A stretch of DNA of 20,562 nt, taken from positions 1-20,562 of the forward strand of contig JBDTZF010000040.1 of assembly GCA_040005265.1 (NCBI GenBank), written 5' to 3'. Below, piece by piece: positions 14,014 to 20,562 of the stretch. The notes under the pieces were generated by a model. That model searched no databases. It saw only the letters and a list, made by a program, of their open reading frames with translations, and was not told the origin of the DNA. Each line of letters begins with the position of its first letter. Position 1 is the stretch's first letter. The DNA is from JBDTZF01 sp040005265. GTDB taxonomy: Bacteria > Verrucomicrobiota > Verrucomicrobiia > Chthoniobacterales > UBA10450. The translations under genes and the position numbers were made by a program.

Positions 14014-14607
14014 ATGGAATATCCTGATGCAAGCGCGCTGGTGGAAGCTGCGCTCAGGCACGACGATGAAGCAGCTCGCGAATTGGTTCGCCAACTCTAT
14101 CCGTTCGTGGCAAAAATCGTTCGCTCTCATCGGCCGCGACGCACCTCAGAAGAGGATCTTTGCCAAATGATTTTTATCAGGATGTTTCAAAAGTTGAATC
14201 AGTTCGGCGGCAAGGTGCCCCTTGAACATTGGGTATCCCGGATCGCGGTGAATACCTGTCTTAACCAGATTGAAGCTGAAAAAGCTCGGCCCGAATTGCG
14301 GCAGGCCGACCTGGGCGAGGAAGAGCAAGCGGTGATGGAAAATCTAGCTTCGTCACCCGAAGAGCTCGCTCCAGACAAGAGTCTGGCCGCACGCCAGTTA
14401 GTCGAACATCTCCTTGAAATGCTAAAGCCCGCCGAGCGCCTGATAATCGACCTCCTGTATCTGCAAGGACGCTCCGTCGAGGAAATACGAGAGATCACCG
14501 GGTGGAGTGCGGCATTGGTAAAAGTGCGGGCGTTTCGGGCACGACAGAAGATGAAGGACCAGCTCGGCAAGATTTCGGCGAAGGAAAAATTATGGACGAC
14601 CCAATAG
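14014..14607 (+). CDS. ECF-type RNA polymerase sigma factor
   Basis: A 197-residue sigma-70-family factor with only regions 2 and 4, as in extracytoplasmic function sigma factors. Region 2 spans about residues 8-90 and includes QLYPFVAKIVRS, SEEDLCQMIFIRMFQKL (core binding and -10 recognition) and WVSRIAVNTCLNQ. Region 4 spans about 128-185, with LKPAERLIIDLLYLQGRSVE and a helix-turn-helix through ITGWSAALVKVRAFRARQKM. The ATG at 14014 is the only possible start because an in-frame TAG lies at 13990. It is followed by a membrane protein gene overlapping by 16 bases and a Spy-like gene, the usual sigma/anti-sigma/sensor order. A promoter element shared with the divergent Spy-like gene suggests autoregulation. 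Confidence 0.93.
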   Translation: MEYPDASALVEAALRHDDEAARELVRQLYPFVAKIVRSHRPRRTSEEDLCQMIFIRMFQKLNQFGGKVPLEHWVSRIAVNTCLNQIEAEKARPELRQADLGEEEQAVMENLASSPEELAPDKSLAARQLVEHLLEMLKPAERLIIDLLYLQGRSVEEIREITGWSAALVKVRAFRARQKMKDQLGKISAKEKLWTTQ

Positions 14608-14894
14608 TAGATCGATTGCTCAGGTCAGCCGCGCTGGCCAGGCAGGACGCGCCTATCGAAGCGCCATTTGGATTCGACACTCGTGTGGTCGCGCTCTGGC
14701 GAGGACTTGAGAAGACCGAAGGTATCGGTCTGGCGCGACTCTTGCGTCGCGTCGCCATCGTCGCTGCCGCGATCACGATCATTACCGCCGCGGGTGTGTA
14801 TCGAGAAGCTAGTAAAGACAACGAAGATAGCGAGCCGTTCGGAAACGAATTCGTGATCGCTGACTCGGCAATTCAATCGGAGTTTTCGCCATGA
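14592..14894 (+). CDS. Small single-span membrane protein, probable anti-sigma factor
   Basis: A 100-residue protein with a cytoplasmic N-terminal part of about 50 residues (starting MDDPIVDRLLRSAALA), one membrane span (about 54-69, VAIVAAAITIITAAGV) preceded by Arg-Arg, and a short acidic outer tail. It overlaps the sigma factor gene by 16 bases, and its stop overlaps the next gene as ATGA. Size, topology and position match membrane anti-sigma factors, but I see no HxxxCxxC zinc motif and no clear family signature, so the assignment rests on context. The start is placed at the ATG 14592; the frame is open upstream inside the sigma gene, but that part lacks plausible coding character. Confidence 0.75.
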   Translation: MDDPIVDRLLRSAALARQDAPIEAPFGFDTRVVALWRGLEKTEGIGLARLLRRVAIVAAAITIITAAGVYREASKDNEDSEPFGNEFVIADSAIQSEFSP

Positions 14895-15316
14895 ACCGGG
14901 CTTTGCAGTGGAAATTGGTCGCGGGATTCCTCCTGGTTTTTATCGCGGGAGGAATGACCGGCGCTTTCTTTGGGGCGTCGCACGCCCGGCACGTTTTTTT
15001 TGAGCCTCACCGGCGCGGAATAATGGGGGAACGGATGCTTGAGCGCCTCCGAACGCAACTTACCTTGACGCCAGAACAGGTCGCCAAAATATCGCCCATC
15101 ATCGAAAAAACCGCGACACAACTGGAACAAGTCAGACGCGAAACGGGCCAGAAGGTCCGCGAGGTCTTCCAGGGTTCCCACCAGGAAATCGCCACGCACC
15201 TTACCGACGATCAACGCGCCAAGCTCGAACAGATCGAGGCCCGGCACCGAGCCTGGCACCGGCGCGGGTTTCACGGACGTTCGCCCGTGCCTCCGTCCAA
15301 AAAATCCGAAACGTAA
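14891..15316 (+). CDS. Membrane-anchored Spy/CpxP-like sensor protein
   Basis: A 141-residue protein with an N-terminal membrane anchor (about residues 9-30, LVAGFLLVFIAGGMTGAFFG) and an extracytoplasmic helical domain. LTLTPEQVAKISPIIEK and HLTDDQRAKLEQIEARH form the two LTxxQ-type segments of the Spy/CpxP/CnrX-like group. A His/Arg-rich stretch near the C-terminus (ARHRAWHRRGFHGR) could bind metal. It is the third gene of the sigma operon and starts in an ATGA overlap with the probable anti-sigma gene. By analogy with CnrX-type systems it may sense periplasmic stress or metal and act on the anti-sigma protein; this is inference. It is distinct in sequence from the secreted Spy-like protein encoded divergently. 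Confidence 0.85.
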   Translation: MNRALQWKLVAGFLLVFIAGGMTGAFFGASHARHVFFEPHRRGIMGERMLERLRTQLTLTPEQVAKISPIIEKTATQLEQVRRETGQKVREVFQGSHQEIATHLTDDQRAKLEQIEARHRAWHRRGFHGRSPVPPSKKSET

Positions 15317-15339
15317 ACTGACTTCCTGCGCCCGACAGG

Positions 15340-15522
15340 TTAGGGCCCGCCGGTCATTTTTTTCCCAGCCCAGACGCCCGCGATCAGAAAGATCAGGAAC
15401 ATCACGAGAAATAGGAAAAACAGAAATTTCGCGATCCCAGCCGCCGCTACGGCGATCCCGGTGAATCCCAAAAGCGCTGCCACCAAAGCAATTAGAAAAA
15501 ACACTGCAGCCCAATACAACAT
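15340..15522 (-). CDS. DUF1328 small membrane protein (YtjA-like)
   Basis: A 60-residue, very hydrophobic protein with two membrane spans (about 4-26 and 30-53), beginning MLYWAAVFFLIALVAALLGF and containing the family segment GIAKFLFFLFLV. This is the DUF1328/YtjA pattern, a family of small inner-membrane proteins of unknown function. A strong ribosome site, AGGAGGT, lies 7 bases upstream of the ATG (complement of 15530-15536). It follows pyrD in the same direction after a gap of about 97 bases containing a hairpin, so it probably has its own promoter, and it converges with the sigma operon. Confidence 0.9.
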   Translation of the reverse strand: MLYWAAVFFLIALVAALLGFTGIAVAAAGIAKFLFFLFLVMFLIFLIAGVWAGKKMTGGP

Positions 15523-15572
15523 ATCAATTACCTCCTATGTTAGAATCGGCTACGGGGACTCCCTCTGCGCGT

Positions 15573-15601
15573 CCGATTTTCGCCCAATAACAGAAAATCG
15601 G
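15573..15601. terminator. Hairpin after pyrD, possible terminator or mRNA-end element
   Basis: A perfect 9-bp inverted repeat (CCGATTTTC / GAAAATCGG) with an 11-base loop, 18 bases beyond the pyrD stop in the direction of transcription. No U tract follows on the pyrD strand, so factor-independent termination is doubtful. Confidence 0.4.
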
Positions 15602-15619
15602 GCACCGCGACCCATAATA

Positions 15620-16630
15620 TCAGGGTATCGCGTTCCTGATTTCGCGCAGAATTCCCGGGCCGCGATAGATGAGGCCAGTGTAAACTTGAAGAAGCTGTGC
15701 GCCGGCGGCGAATTTTTCCCGCGCTGATTCGGCATCGAAGATTCCCCCCGATGCGATTATGGGAATTGTCGATCTTGCCGCGATCGCACGCACTAGCGCA
15801 GTGGATTTTTCCCGCAAAGGCGCGCCACTCAGACCACCGGGGTGATGGAAAGCCGACGGGATCGACGAATGATCGAGGGTTGTATTAGTCGCAATGATTG
15901 CGGCGACTCCGTTTTCCTCGCACGTGGCGATGACCTCCTCGAGCTCGACCGACGTGACATCCGGCGCAATCTTAACGAGTAGCGGCTTAGCCGGGCTCGG
16001 ATTCTGCGTGGCAAGCGCGCTGAGCAGTTGAGAAAGAGCGGCCCGTCCCTGGAGTTCGCGCAAACCCGGCGTGTTGGGCGAACTCACGTTCAGCACGATG
16101 TAATCCGCGAATTCTCGAAGCTGCCTGAAAGAATAGACATAATCGCTCGTCGCTTCTTCAAGCGGTGTTGTTTTCGATTTACCTATATTGATTCCCACTG
16201 GGACCGCTGGCCATCGTCCGGTTTCGCGCAATTTCATCAGTCGGGCTCCAATGGCGTCCGCGCCATCATTGTTAAAACCAAGGCTGTTGATCAGTGCCTG
16301 CTGGTCGGGAAAACGAAATATCCTCGGCCGTGGATTTCCCGGCTGCGGTTTGGCCGTCACTGTCCCAATCTCGATAAATCCAAAACCGAGCGCCGCCAGC
16401 GCAGACAGGGCCACGCCATTCTTGTCGAAGCCGGCCGCGAGACCAATGGGGTTCGGGAATGTAACGCCGAAAAGTGTTTTGGGGTCGGGCCGCGGCTGAA
16501 AAGATCTGAGGGCGTTGAGCGCAAAGTCGACCTTAGACGCGCCACGCAATGAGGCGATTGCCAGATGATGGGCCGTTTCCGCATCGAACAAAAAAAGAAT
16601 TGACCTAACTAATCTTTCGTAGGCGTTCAT
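15620..16630 (-). CDS. pyrD: Dihydroorotate dehydrogenase (quinone), class 2
   Basis: The fourth step of pyrimidine synthesis: oxidation of dihydroorotate to orotate with electrons passed from FMN to membrane quinone. The 336-residue protein has the class 2 N-terminal membrane-associating helices (YERLVRSILFLFDAETAHHL) followed by the barrel. Landmarks are NPIGLAAGFDKNG (60-72), EIGTVTAKPQPGNPRPR, the NSLGFNN loop, VGINIGKSK and NVSSPNTPGLR (181-191) with the catalytic Ser. At the end come IIATNTT, GGLSGAPLR and IIASGGI, which binds the FMN phosphate. It lies 45 bases downstream of mnmE in the same direction, with a GGG-containing ribosome site, and is probably part of a hisC-mnmE-pyrD transcript. 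The quinone link makes it a functional neighbour of complex I, likely by chance. Confidence 0.97.
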   Translation of the reverse strand: MNAYERLVRSILFLFDAETAHHLAIASLRGASKVDFALNALRSFQPRPDPKTLFGVTFPNPIGLAAGFDKNGVALSALAALGFGFIEIGTVTAKPQPGNPRPRIFRFPDQQALINSLGFNNDGADAIGARLMKLRETGRWPAVPVGINIGKSKTTPLEEATSDYVYSFRQLREFADYIVLNVSSPNTPGLRELQGRAALSQLLSALATQNPSPAKPLLVKIAPDVTSVELEEVIATCEENGVAAIIATNTTLDHSSIPSAFHHPGGLSGAPLREKSTALVRAIAARSTIPIIASGGIFDAESAREKFAAGAQLLQVYTGLIYRGPGILREIRNAIP

Positions 16631-16675
16631 TGGCCCTTTTTTCGCTTCATGCTCGGAGTCATCAACGGCCTGCCG

Positions 16676-18079
16676 CTATTTCCCGATGCAAAACTGGCCA
16701 AAGACAGAATCAAGGATTTGTTCAACGTTCACTACCCCGATCACCTCTCCAATAGCGCGGAGCGCTTGGTTAAGATCGACAGCGACATACTCCGGAGACA
16801 CTGCGCTGCTGGCTGTCCATTGCGCACCTTCGCAGGATTCCAAGGCGCGGCGGAGGCAATCTCGATGGCGCATGTTTATCGCAACGGCGCTTTCTGGGCG
16901 CAGGTTTTGTTGCGAAAAACGCGCGAGAATTTCCTTTTCCAATTCCGGCAGGCCATCGCCTGTCATGCACGAAATTCGCAGCGCTGCGAATTCTTTCCAG
17001 TCATGGTGTTCGGGCAAATCGCTCTTGTTGAGAATCACAATCTCATTGGGATTGCCGCTGCGATTGCCGAAATGCGACGGCATTGATTCGCTGTGATCGG
17101 CAATGTGGAGAATCAAATCGGCTGTTTGCAGCGATTTTTCGGTCCGCGCGATTCCTTCGCGCTCGACACTTTCTGTCGATGGTCGCAACCCGGCAGTGTC
17201 AATCAAACGGATCGGCACGCCCCGGAGATTAATCACTTCTTCTATCGTGTCCCGGGTCGTCCCGTGAATGTCGCTAACGATAACACGGTCGTAACCCAGG
17301 AGACGGTTGAGCAAACTTGATTTCCCGGCATTCGTCGCGCCATAGATAACCACGCGCACACCCTCGCGCAGAATCCGACCCTGGTCCGCGGTTGAGAGCA
17401 AGAGCGAGATCTTTTCGCGAATTGAATCAAGTCGCACCTGCAACGATTCGCCCAAGTCGGGCGCGATTTCTCCCTCCGGAAAATCGATTGCCGCTTCGAT
17501 GTGCGCGATTAGCGAAATCAGCTCGTCGCGAATTTCCTTAATCTTCGCGCCAAGGTTGCCCTCGAGCTGTTCGGTTGCGGAACGCAGCGCCAGATCGGTC
17601 TTGGCGCGGATCAAATCGATCACGGCTTCAGCCTGTGTCAGATCCATCTTTCCATTGAGGAAAGCGCGCTCGGTAAACTCACCTGGCCGGGCCGCCCGTG
17701 CCCCGGCGCGCAAACAAGCTTCGAGTATTTTCGACGTAACCAGCATTCCGCCATGACAACTGATCTCGACCAAATCTTCGCCCGTATAACTGACCGGCGA
17801 GCGATGAATCGACATTAACACTCGATCAATCAATCGCCCTTTTTCATCGACAACATCACCCAAATGTTGGACGTGCGACGCAAAACATGATGCCGATTCC
17901 TTTCCGCGAAAAACTTTTCCGGCCACTTCGATTGCAGTCGCGCCGGAAAGACGAATGAGCGCGATCGCCCCTTCTCCCGCAGGCGTGGAAATAGCCGCGA
18001 TTGCCTCGCCGACAACTTGTCGATCTTTCGCCTCGTTTAGTGCGGGGACGAAAGAACTTCTTTCAGCGCTGCGATGCAT
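16676..18079 (-). CDS. mnmE: tRNA modification GTPase MnmE
   Basis: MnmE works with MnmG to install the 5-carboxymethylaminomethyl group on wobble uridine of tRNAs. The N-terminal tetrahydrofolate-binding domain begins at EAIAAISTPAGEGAIALIRLSG (in part 25-44). The G domain has G1 GATNAGKSS (247-255, with Thr where Pro is usual), G2/G3 HGTTRD and DTAGLR, and G4 NKSD. The C-terminus ends in the essential FCIGK. Only ATG codons at 18079 and 18121 can open this frame before the conserved region. I chose 18079 (467 residues), with GGAG about 12 bases upstream; both choices overlap the end of hisC, by 43 or 85 bases. The roughly 24 residues before the conserved domain are extra relative to typical MnmE. 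Confidence 0.96.
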   Translation of the reverse strand: MHRSAERSSFVPALNEAKDRQVVGEAIAAISTPAGEGAIALIRLSGATAIEVAGKVFRGKESASCFASHVQHLGDVVDEKGRLIDRVLMSIHRSPVSYTGEDLVEISCHGGMLVTSKILEACLRAGARAARPGEFTERAFLNGKMDLTQAEAVIDLIRAKTDLALRSATEQLEGNLGAKIKEIRDELISLIAHIEAAIDFPEGEIAPDLGESLQVRLDSIREKISLLLSTADQGRILREGVRVVIYGATNAGKSSLLNRLLGYDRVIVSDIHGTTRDTIEEVINLRGVPIRLIDTAGLRPSTESVEREGIARTEKSLQTADLILHIADHSESMPSHFGNRSGNPNEIVILNKSDLPEHHDWKEFAALRISCMTGDGLPELEKEILARFSQQNLRPESAVAINMRHRDCLRRALESCEGAQWTASSAVSPEYVAVDLNQALRAIGEVIGVVNVEQILDSVFGQFCIGK

Positions 18080-19140
18080 TTTTTGTTTTGCTCCATTGTT
18101 CCCACAGAAATGCGGATCCATTCTGGTAAGTCATAGCCTTTGAGCGGGCGAACAATGATCTTTTTAGCGAGCAACCTCTTAAACACGGCCGGTCCATCCC
18201 CAACATTCACCATCACAAAATTAGCGGCACCGGGCACGAACGACAGGTTCATGTTCGCAAATTGCTCCTGCAGATAAACACGTCCTTCATCGACGACTCG
18301 CTTCGTTTTGTGCTGATGCGCTGTGTCTTCAAGAGCGGCGAGCGCGCCCGCCTGGGCAATCCCGTTGACGTTAAATGGCTGCCTTGTTTTTTGCAGAACC
18401 TGAATCAATTCCCGCGAGGCGACGCCGTAGCCGACGCGCAAACTGGCCAATCCATGAATTTTTGAAAATGTCCGCAGTACAATCACATTTTGGTTGCTGC
18501 GAACGTACGGAAACATGTCCGGGGGATTCTCAAGAAATTCGAAGTATGCCTCGTCGAAAACGGCGACGATCCCAGTCGGCAAACGCGAGATAAACTTGTC
18601 GATCTCAGGCTGAGAAATTAACACGCCAGTAGGGTTGTTTGGATTCGCGATGAAAACGATTTTCGTATTCGGGGTCAGTGAATCGAGAAGGTGTTCCAGA
18701 TCGGGCTGAAAATCTGGCGCGGCCGTTTCGATCGTCCGCGCGCCGAAAAGCGTCGCCACCAATTTATAGGCGATAAAAGAGTGCCGGGGTGCAATTACGT
18801 CGTCGCCCGGCCTAAGAAAAGCGTGGCCAAGAAACTCGATGATCTCGTTTGAGCCGTTCCCCAAAATGATGTTTTCATGGGAAAGGCCGAACTTGGAAGC
18901 GAGCGAGCGCCGCAAATAAAAAGCACCGCCGTCTGGATAAAGGTCCGCGCTCTCGAGGGCGCCATGCATTGCCGTCAATGCTTTGGGAGACGGACCAAGG
19001 GGGTTCTCGTTGGACGCTAACTTGATGATTTCGACGGGATCGACACCAAGTTCTCGCGCCGTTTCCTCGATCGGTTTTCCCGGTTCGTAGACGGCGAGAT
19101 CGCGCAGTTGTGGATTCGCGCTGTCCCAGATCGAAGTCAT
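18037..19140 (-). CDS. hisC: Histidinol-phosphate aminotransferase
   Basis: A pyridoxal-phosphate enzyme of histidine synthesis that converts imidazole acetol phosphate and glutamate to histidinol phosphate. The 367-residue protein belongs to fold-type I aminotransferases. Landmarks are KLASNENPLGPSP (40-52), YPDGG (68-72), GNGSNEI, IANPNNPTG (164-172), VFDEAYFEF (194-202) and the cofactor-binding Lys227 in RTFSKIHGLASLRVGYG. The C-terminal PLKGYDLPEWIRISVG contains the usual phosphate-contacting Arg. It could also act on phenylpyruvate-type substrates, as some HisC proteins do. It heads a leftward group with mnmE overlapping its end, and it is divergent from the cysteine desulfurase gene across 88 bases. 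Confidence 0.95.
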   Translation of the reverse strand: MTSIWDSANPQLRDLAVYEPGKPIEETARELGVDPVEIIKLASNENPLGPSPKALTAMHGALESADLYPDGGAFYLRRSLASKFGLSHENIILGNGSNEIIEFLGHAFLRPGDDVIAPRHSFIAYKLVATLFGARTIETAAPDFQPDLEHLLDSLTPNTKIVFIANPNNPTGVLISQPEIDKFISRLPTGIVAVFDEAYFEFLENPPDMFPYVRSNQNVIVLRTFSKIHGLASLRVGYGVASRELIQVLQKTRQPFNVNGIAQAGALAALEDTAHQHKTKRVVDEGRVYLQEQFANMNLSFVPGAANFVMVNVGDGPAVFKRLLAKKIIVRPLKGYDLPEWIRISVGTMEQNKKCIAALKEVLSSPH

Positions 19141-19228
19141 TCGCGCAATCTAAACGGCATTCCCGGAATCGACAAAATTGGGATCTGTTAAACGGGAAGA
19201 TTGCAGAACCGCGACGACTACCGTTACA

Positions 19229-20422
19229 ATGAAACTGGTGACAGACGGCGAAATCATTTATCTGGATAACAACGCCACTACGCAGCTTGATCCTGCGGTG
19301 GTCGAGAAAATGATGCCGTTCCTAGTCGAGTTCTACGGCAATCCTTCCAGCGGATATCAGTTTGGCGCAAGGGTGCGAAAGGCTATCGATCTGGCCCGGG
19401 AACAAGTGGCGGCAATGCTTGGCTGCGAACCAACCGAGATCGTTTTCACGAGTTGCGGAACGGAGTCAAACAACGCTGCTATTAATGCAGCGGTCCAATT
19501 CGAGCCTCGAGGAAAACACATTATTACTAGCGCGGTGGAACACAGCGCCGTGCGGCGGCATTGTGAAGACCTCGCAAAGTATGGATGCGAAGTGACATTT
19601 CTCGGTATTGATGTCGATGGAAATGTTGATCTGGCCGAACTGAAGCAAGCCATTCGGGCCCAGACGGCCATCGTCTCCTTGATGTGGGCGAATAACGAGA
19701 CGGGCATCTTGTTTCCGGTGGAAGAAGCTGCACAGATTTGCCGGGAGAAAGGCGTGACCTTTCATACCGATGCTGTGCAGGCCGCCGGGAAAATTCCGAT
19801 CCAGCTGCGCGATACAGCAATCAATTTCCTTTCAATCTCAGCGCACAAATTTCACGGACCAAAAGGAGTTGGAATCCTCTACGTGAATCGCCGAGCCCGG
19901 TTTCGTCCCACGATTATCGGGGGTAGCCAGGAAAACGGCCGCCGCGCTGGGACGGAGAACGTTGCATCGATCGTCGGGATGGGTCAGGCAGCCGAGCGCG
20001 CAGTAGAATGTTTGCCCGAAGAGGAGACTCGAGTTCGGGCGATGCGCGATCGATTTGAAAAGGGAATCAGCGAGCGAATAAAGGGAGCGTTGGTCAATGG
20101 AGCCCGCGCCGCGCGGTTGCCTAACACGTCGAGCGTCTCGTTTGACGGAATCGAATCGAATGGGGCCCTCTTGCTGTTGGATCGACATCGTCTTTGCTGC
20201 TCCGCCGGCTCAGCCTGCAAGACCGGTTCAAACGATGGGTCTCATGTCCTGCGCGCCATGGCGTTGTCGGAAGAACGCATCCGCGGAAGCTTGCGGTTTT
20301 CCTTTGGACGATTCAACAAAGACACCGATCTGGATCGTGCCTTGGAGATTGTCTCCGGGGTTATGGAAAAACTGCACGCCTTTGCGTCACCCGGGAAGCC
20401 CAGGCCGGTTGAGGTCGGATAG
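19229..20422 (+). CDS. Cysteine desulfurase, NifS/IscS type
   Basis: A pyridoxal-phosphate enzyme that takes sulfur from cysteine as an enzyme persulfide for Fe-S clusters or thiolated tRNA. The 397-residue protein begins MKLVTDGEIIYLDNNATTQL. It has FYGNPSS (35-41), FTSCGTESNN (73-82), the cofactor-contacting EHSAVRRH and WANNETG, the Lys207 Schiff-base residue in SAHKFHGPKG, and RAGTEN (239-244). The sulfur-carrying Cys330 lies in a short SAGSACKTG loop, as in group I (NifS/IscS) enzymes. I place the start at the ATG 19229; the frame also opens at a TTG at 19178 but that part is not conserved. No partner scaffold gene (iscU, nifU) is visible here, so the choice between NifS, IscS and a dedicated tRNA role stays open. 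Confidence 0.94.
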   Translation: MKLVTDGEIIYLDNNATTQLDPAVVEKMMPFLVEFYGNPSSGYQFGARVRKAIDLAREQVAAMLGCEPTEIVFTSCGTESNNAAINAAVQFEPRGKHIITSAVEHSAVRRHCEDLAKYGCEVTFLGIDVDGNVDLAELKQAIRAQTAIVSLMWANNETGILFPVEEAAQICREKGVTFHTDAVQAAGKIPIQLRDTAINFLSISAHKFHGPKGVGILYVNRRARFRPTIIGGSQENGRRAGTENVASIVGMGQAAERAVECLPEEETRVRAMRDRFEKGISERIKGALVNGARAARLPNTSSVSFDGIESNGALLLLDRHRLCCSAGSACKTGSNDGSHVLRAMALSEERIRGSLRFSFGRFNKDTDLDRALEIVSGVMEKLHAFASPGKPRPVEVG

Positions 20423-20562
20423 GCCGGTGGCCTGAGAGCAGAGGCCGAGGAAAATATCTCGGAGAATCATCTTTTTTTCTTGCCTTTCGCGGTCGCGGTC
20501 GGGTAAAACGACCTGCACAGAAAGAAAGAGCATTTATAGCTGGCATAAAAATTGTTATTGAC
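20423..20562 (+). other. Noncoding end of window with a weak terminator-like hairpin
   Basis: No supported gene lies in these 140 bases. A short stem (CCGAGG at 20445-20450 with TCTCGG at 20457-20462, one G-U pair) precedes a run of seven T (20472-20478) by nine bases. It might end transcription of the cysteine desulfurase gene. A TTGAC at 20558-20562 may be part of a promoter cut off by the window edge. Confidence 0.3.

Noticed and set aside
14873..15514. Open frame of 213 codons on the - strand covering the anchored Spy-like gene and DUF1328
   Set aside because: Both genes inside it are supported by family signatures and ATGA or strong ribosome-site starts; the antisense product has no domain character.
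20361..20546. Possible 61-residue leftward gene at the right edge
   Set aside because: Overlaps the end of the cysteine desulfurase gene, is Arg/Pro-rich without a domain, and has no ribosome site.

Overview
The window is a bacterial chromosome segment of moderately high GC. The proteins and the short interspersed repeats of the type 'ATCCGTGTTAATCCGTGGC' look most like a soil-type verrucomicrobial lineage (Chthoniobacterales/Udaeobacter-like). That placement is my inference from remembered protein families; no marker gene was compared.

The left 11.4 kb encodes most of respiratory complex I (NADH:quinone oxidoreductase), split into two divergent operons around a 155-bp intergenic region (2356-2510). 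Leftward run nuoA-nuoB-nuoC-nuoD, with nuoD cut by the window edge. Rightward run nuoH-nuoJ-nuoK-nuoL-nuoM1-[ORF6N gene]-nuoM2-nuoN, almost every junction being a 4-base ATGA stop/start overlap. nuoI is not between nuoH and nuoJ, and nuoE, nuoF and nuoG are not seen; they may lie left of the window or elsewhere. Three things are unusual: two different NuoM antiporter subunits, the second lacking the TM7 lysine; a NuoL whose lateral helix is long; and a phage-type ORF6N-domain gene sitting in frame-coupled position between the two nuoM genes. Repeats with hairpin potential lie between nuoC and nuoD (one copy includes the nuoC stop codon) and in the nuoA/nuoH divergent region.

From 11.5 to 13.3 kb are a deoxyhypusine synthase-like gene and a secreted DUF1579 protein. 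From 13.4 to 15.3 kb is a compact stress-response module: an ECF sigma factor, a small single-span membrane protein in the anti-sigma position and a membrane-anchored Spy/CpxP-like protein, transcribed rightward, with a secreted Spy-like protein transcribed leftward. The 207-bp divergent region carries two opposed copies of the same promoter-like element, TTGTAACCG-N12-GTCGGTC. This strongly suggests that the sigma factor drives both its own operon and the Spy-like gene.

From 15.3 to 19.1 kb leftward genes encode housekeeping functions: hisC (histidinol-phosphate aminotransferase), mnmE (tRNA modification GTPase, overlapping hisC), pyrD (class 2 dihydroorotate dehydrogenase, itself quinone-linked) and a small DUF1328 membrane protein. 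Divergently, a NifS/IscS-type cysteine desulfurase occupies 19.2-20.4 kb; it could supply sulfur for Fe-S clusters or tRNA thiolation. No rRNA, tRNA, CRISPR array, transposase or integrase was seen, and no gene-free stretch exceeds about 210 bases.
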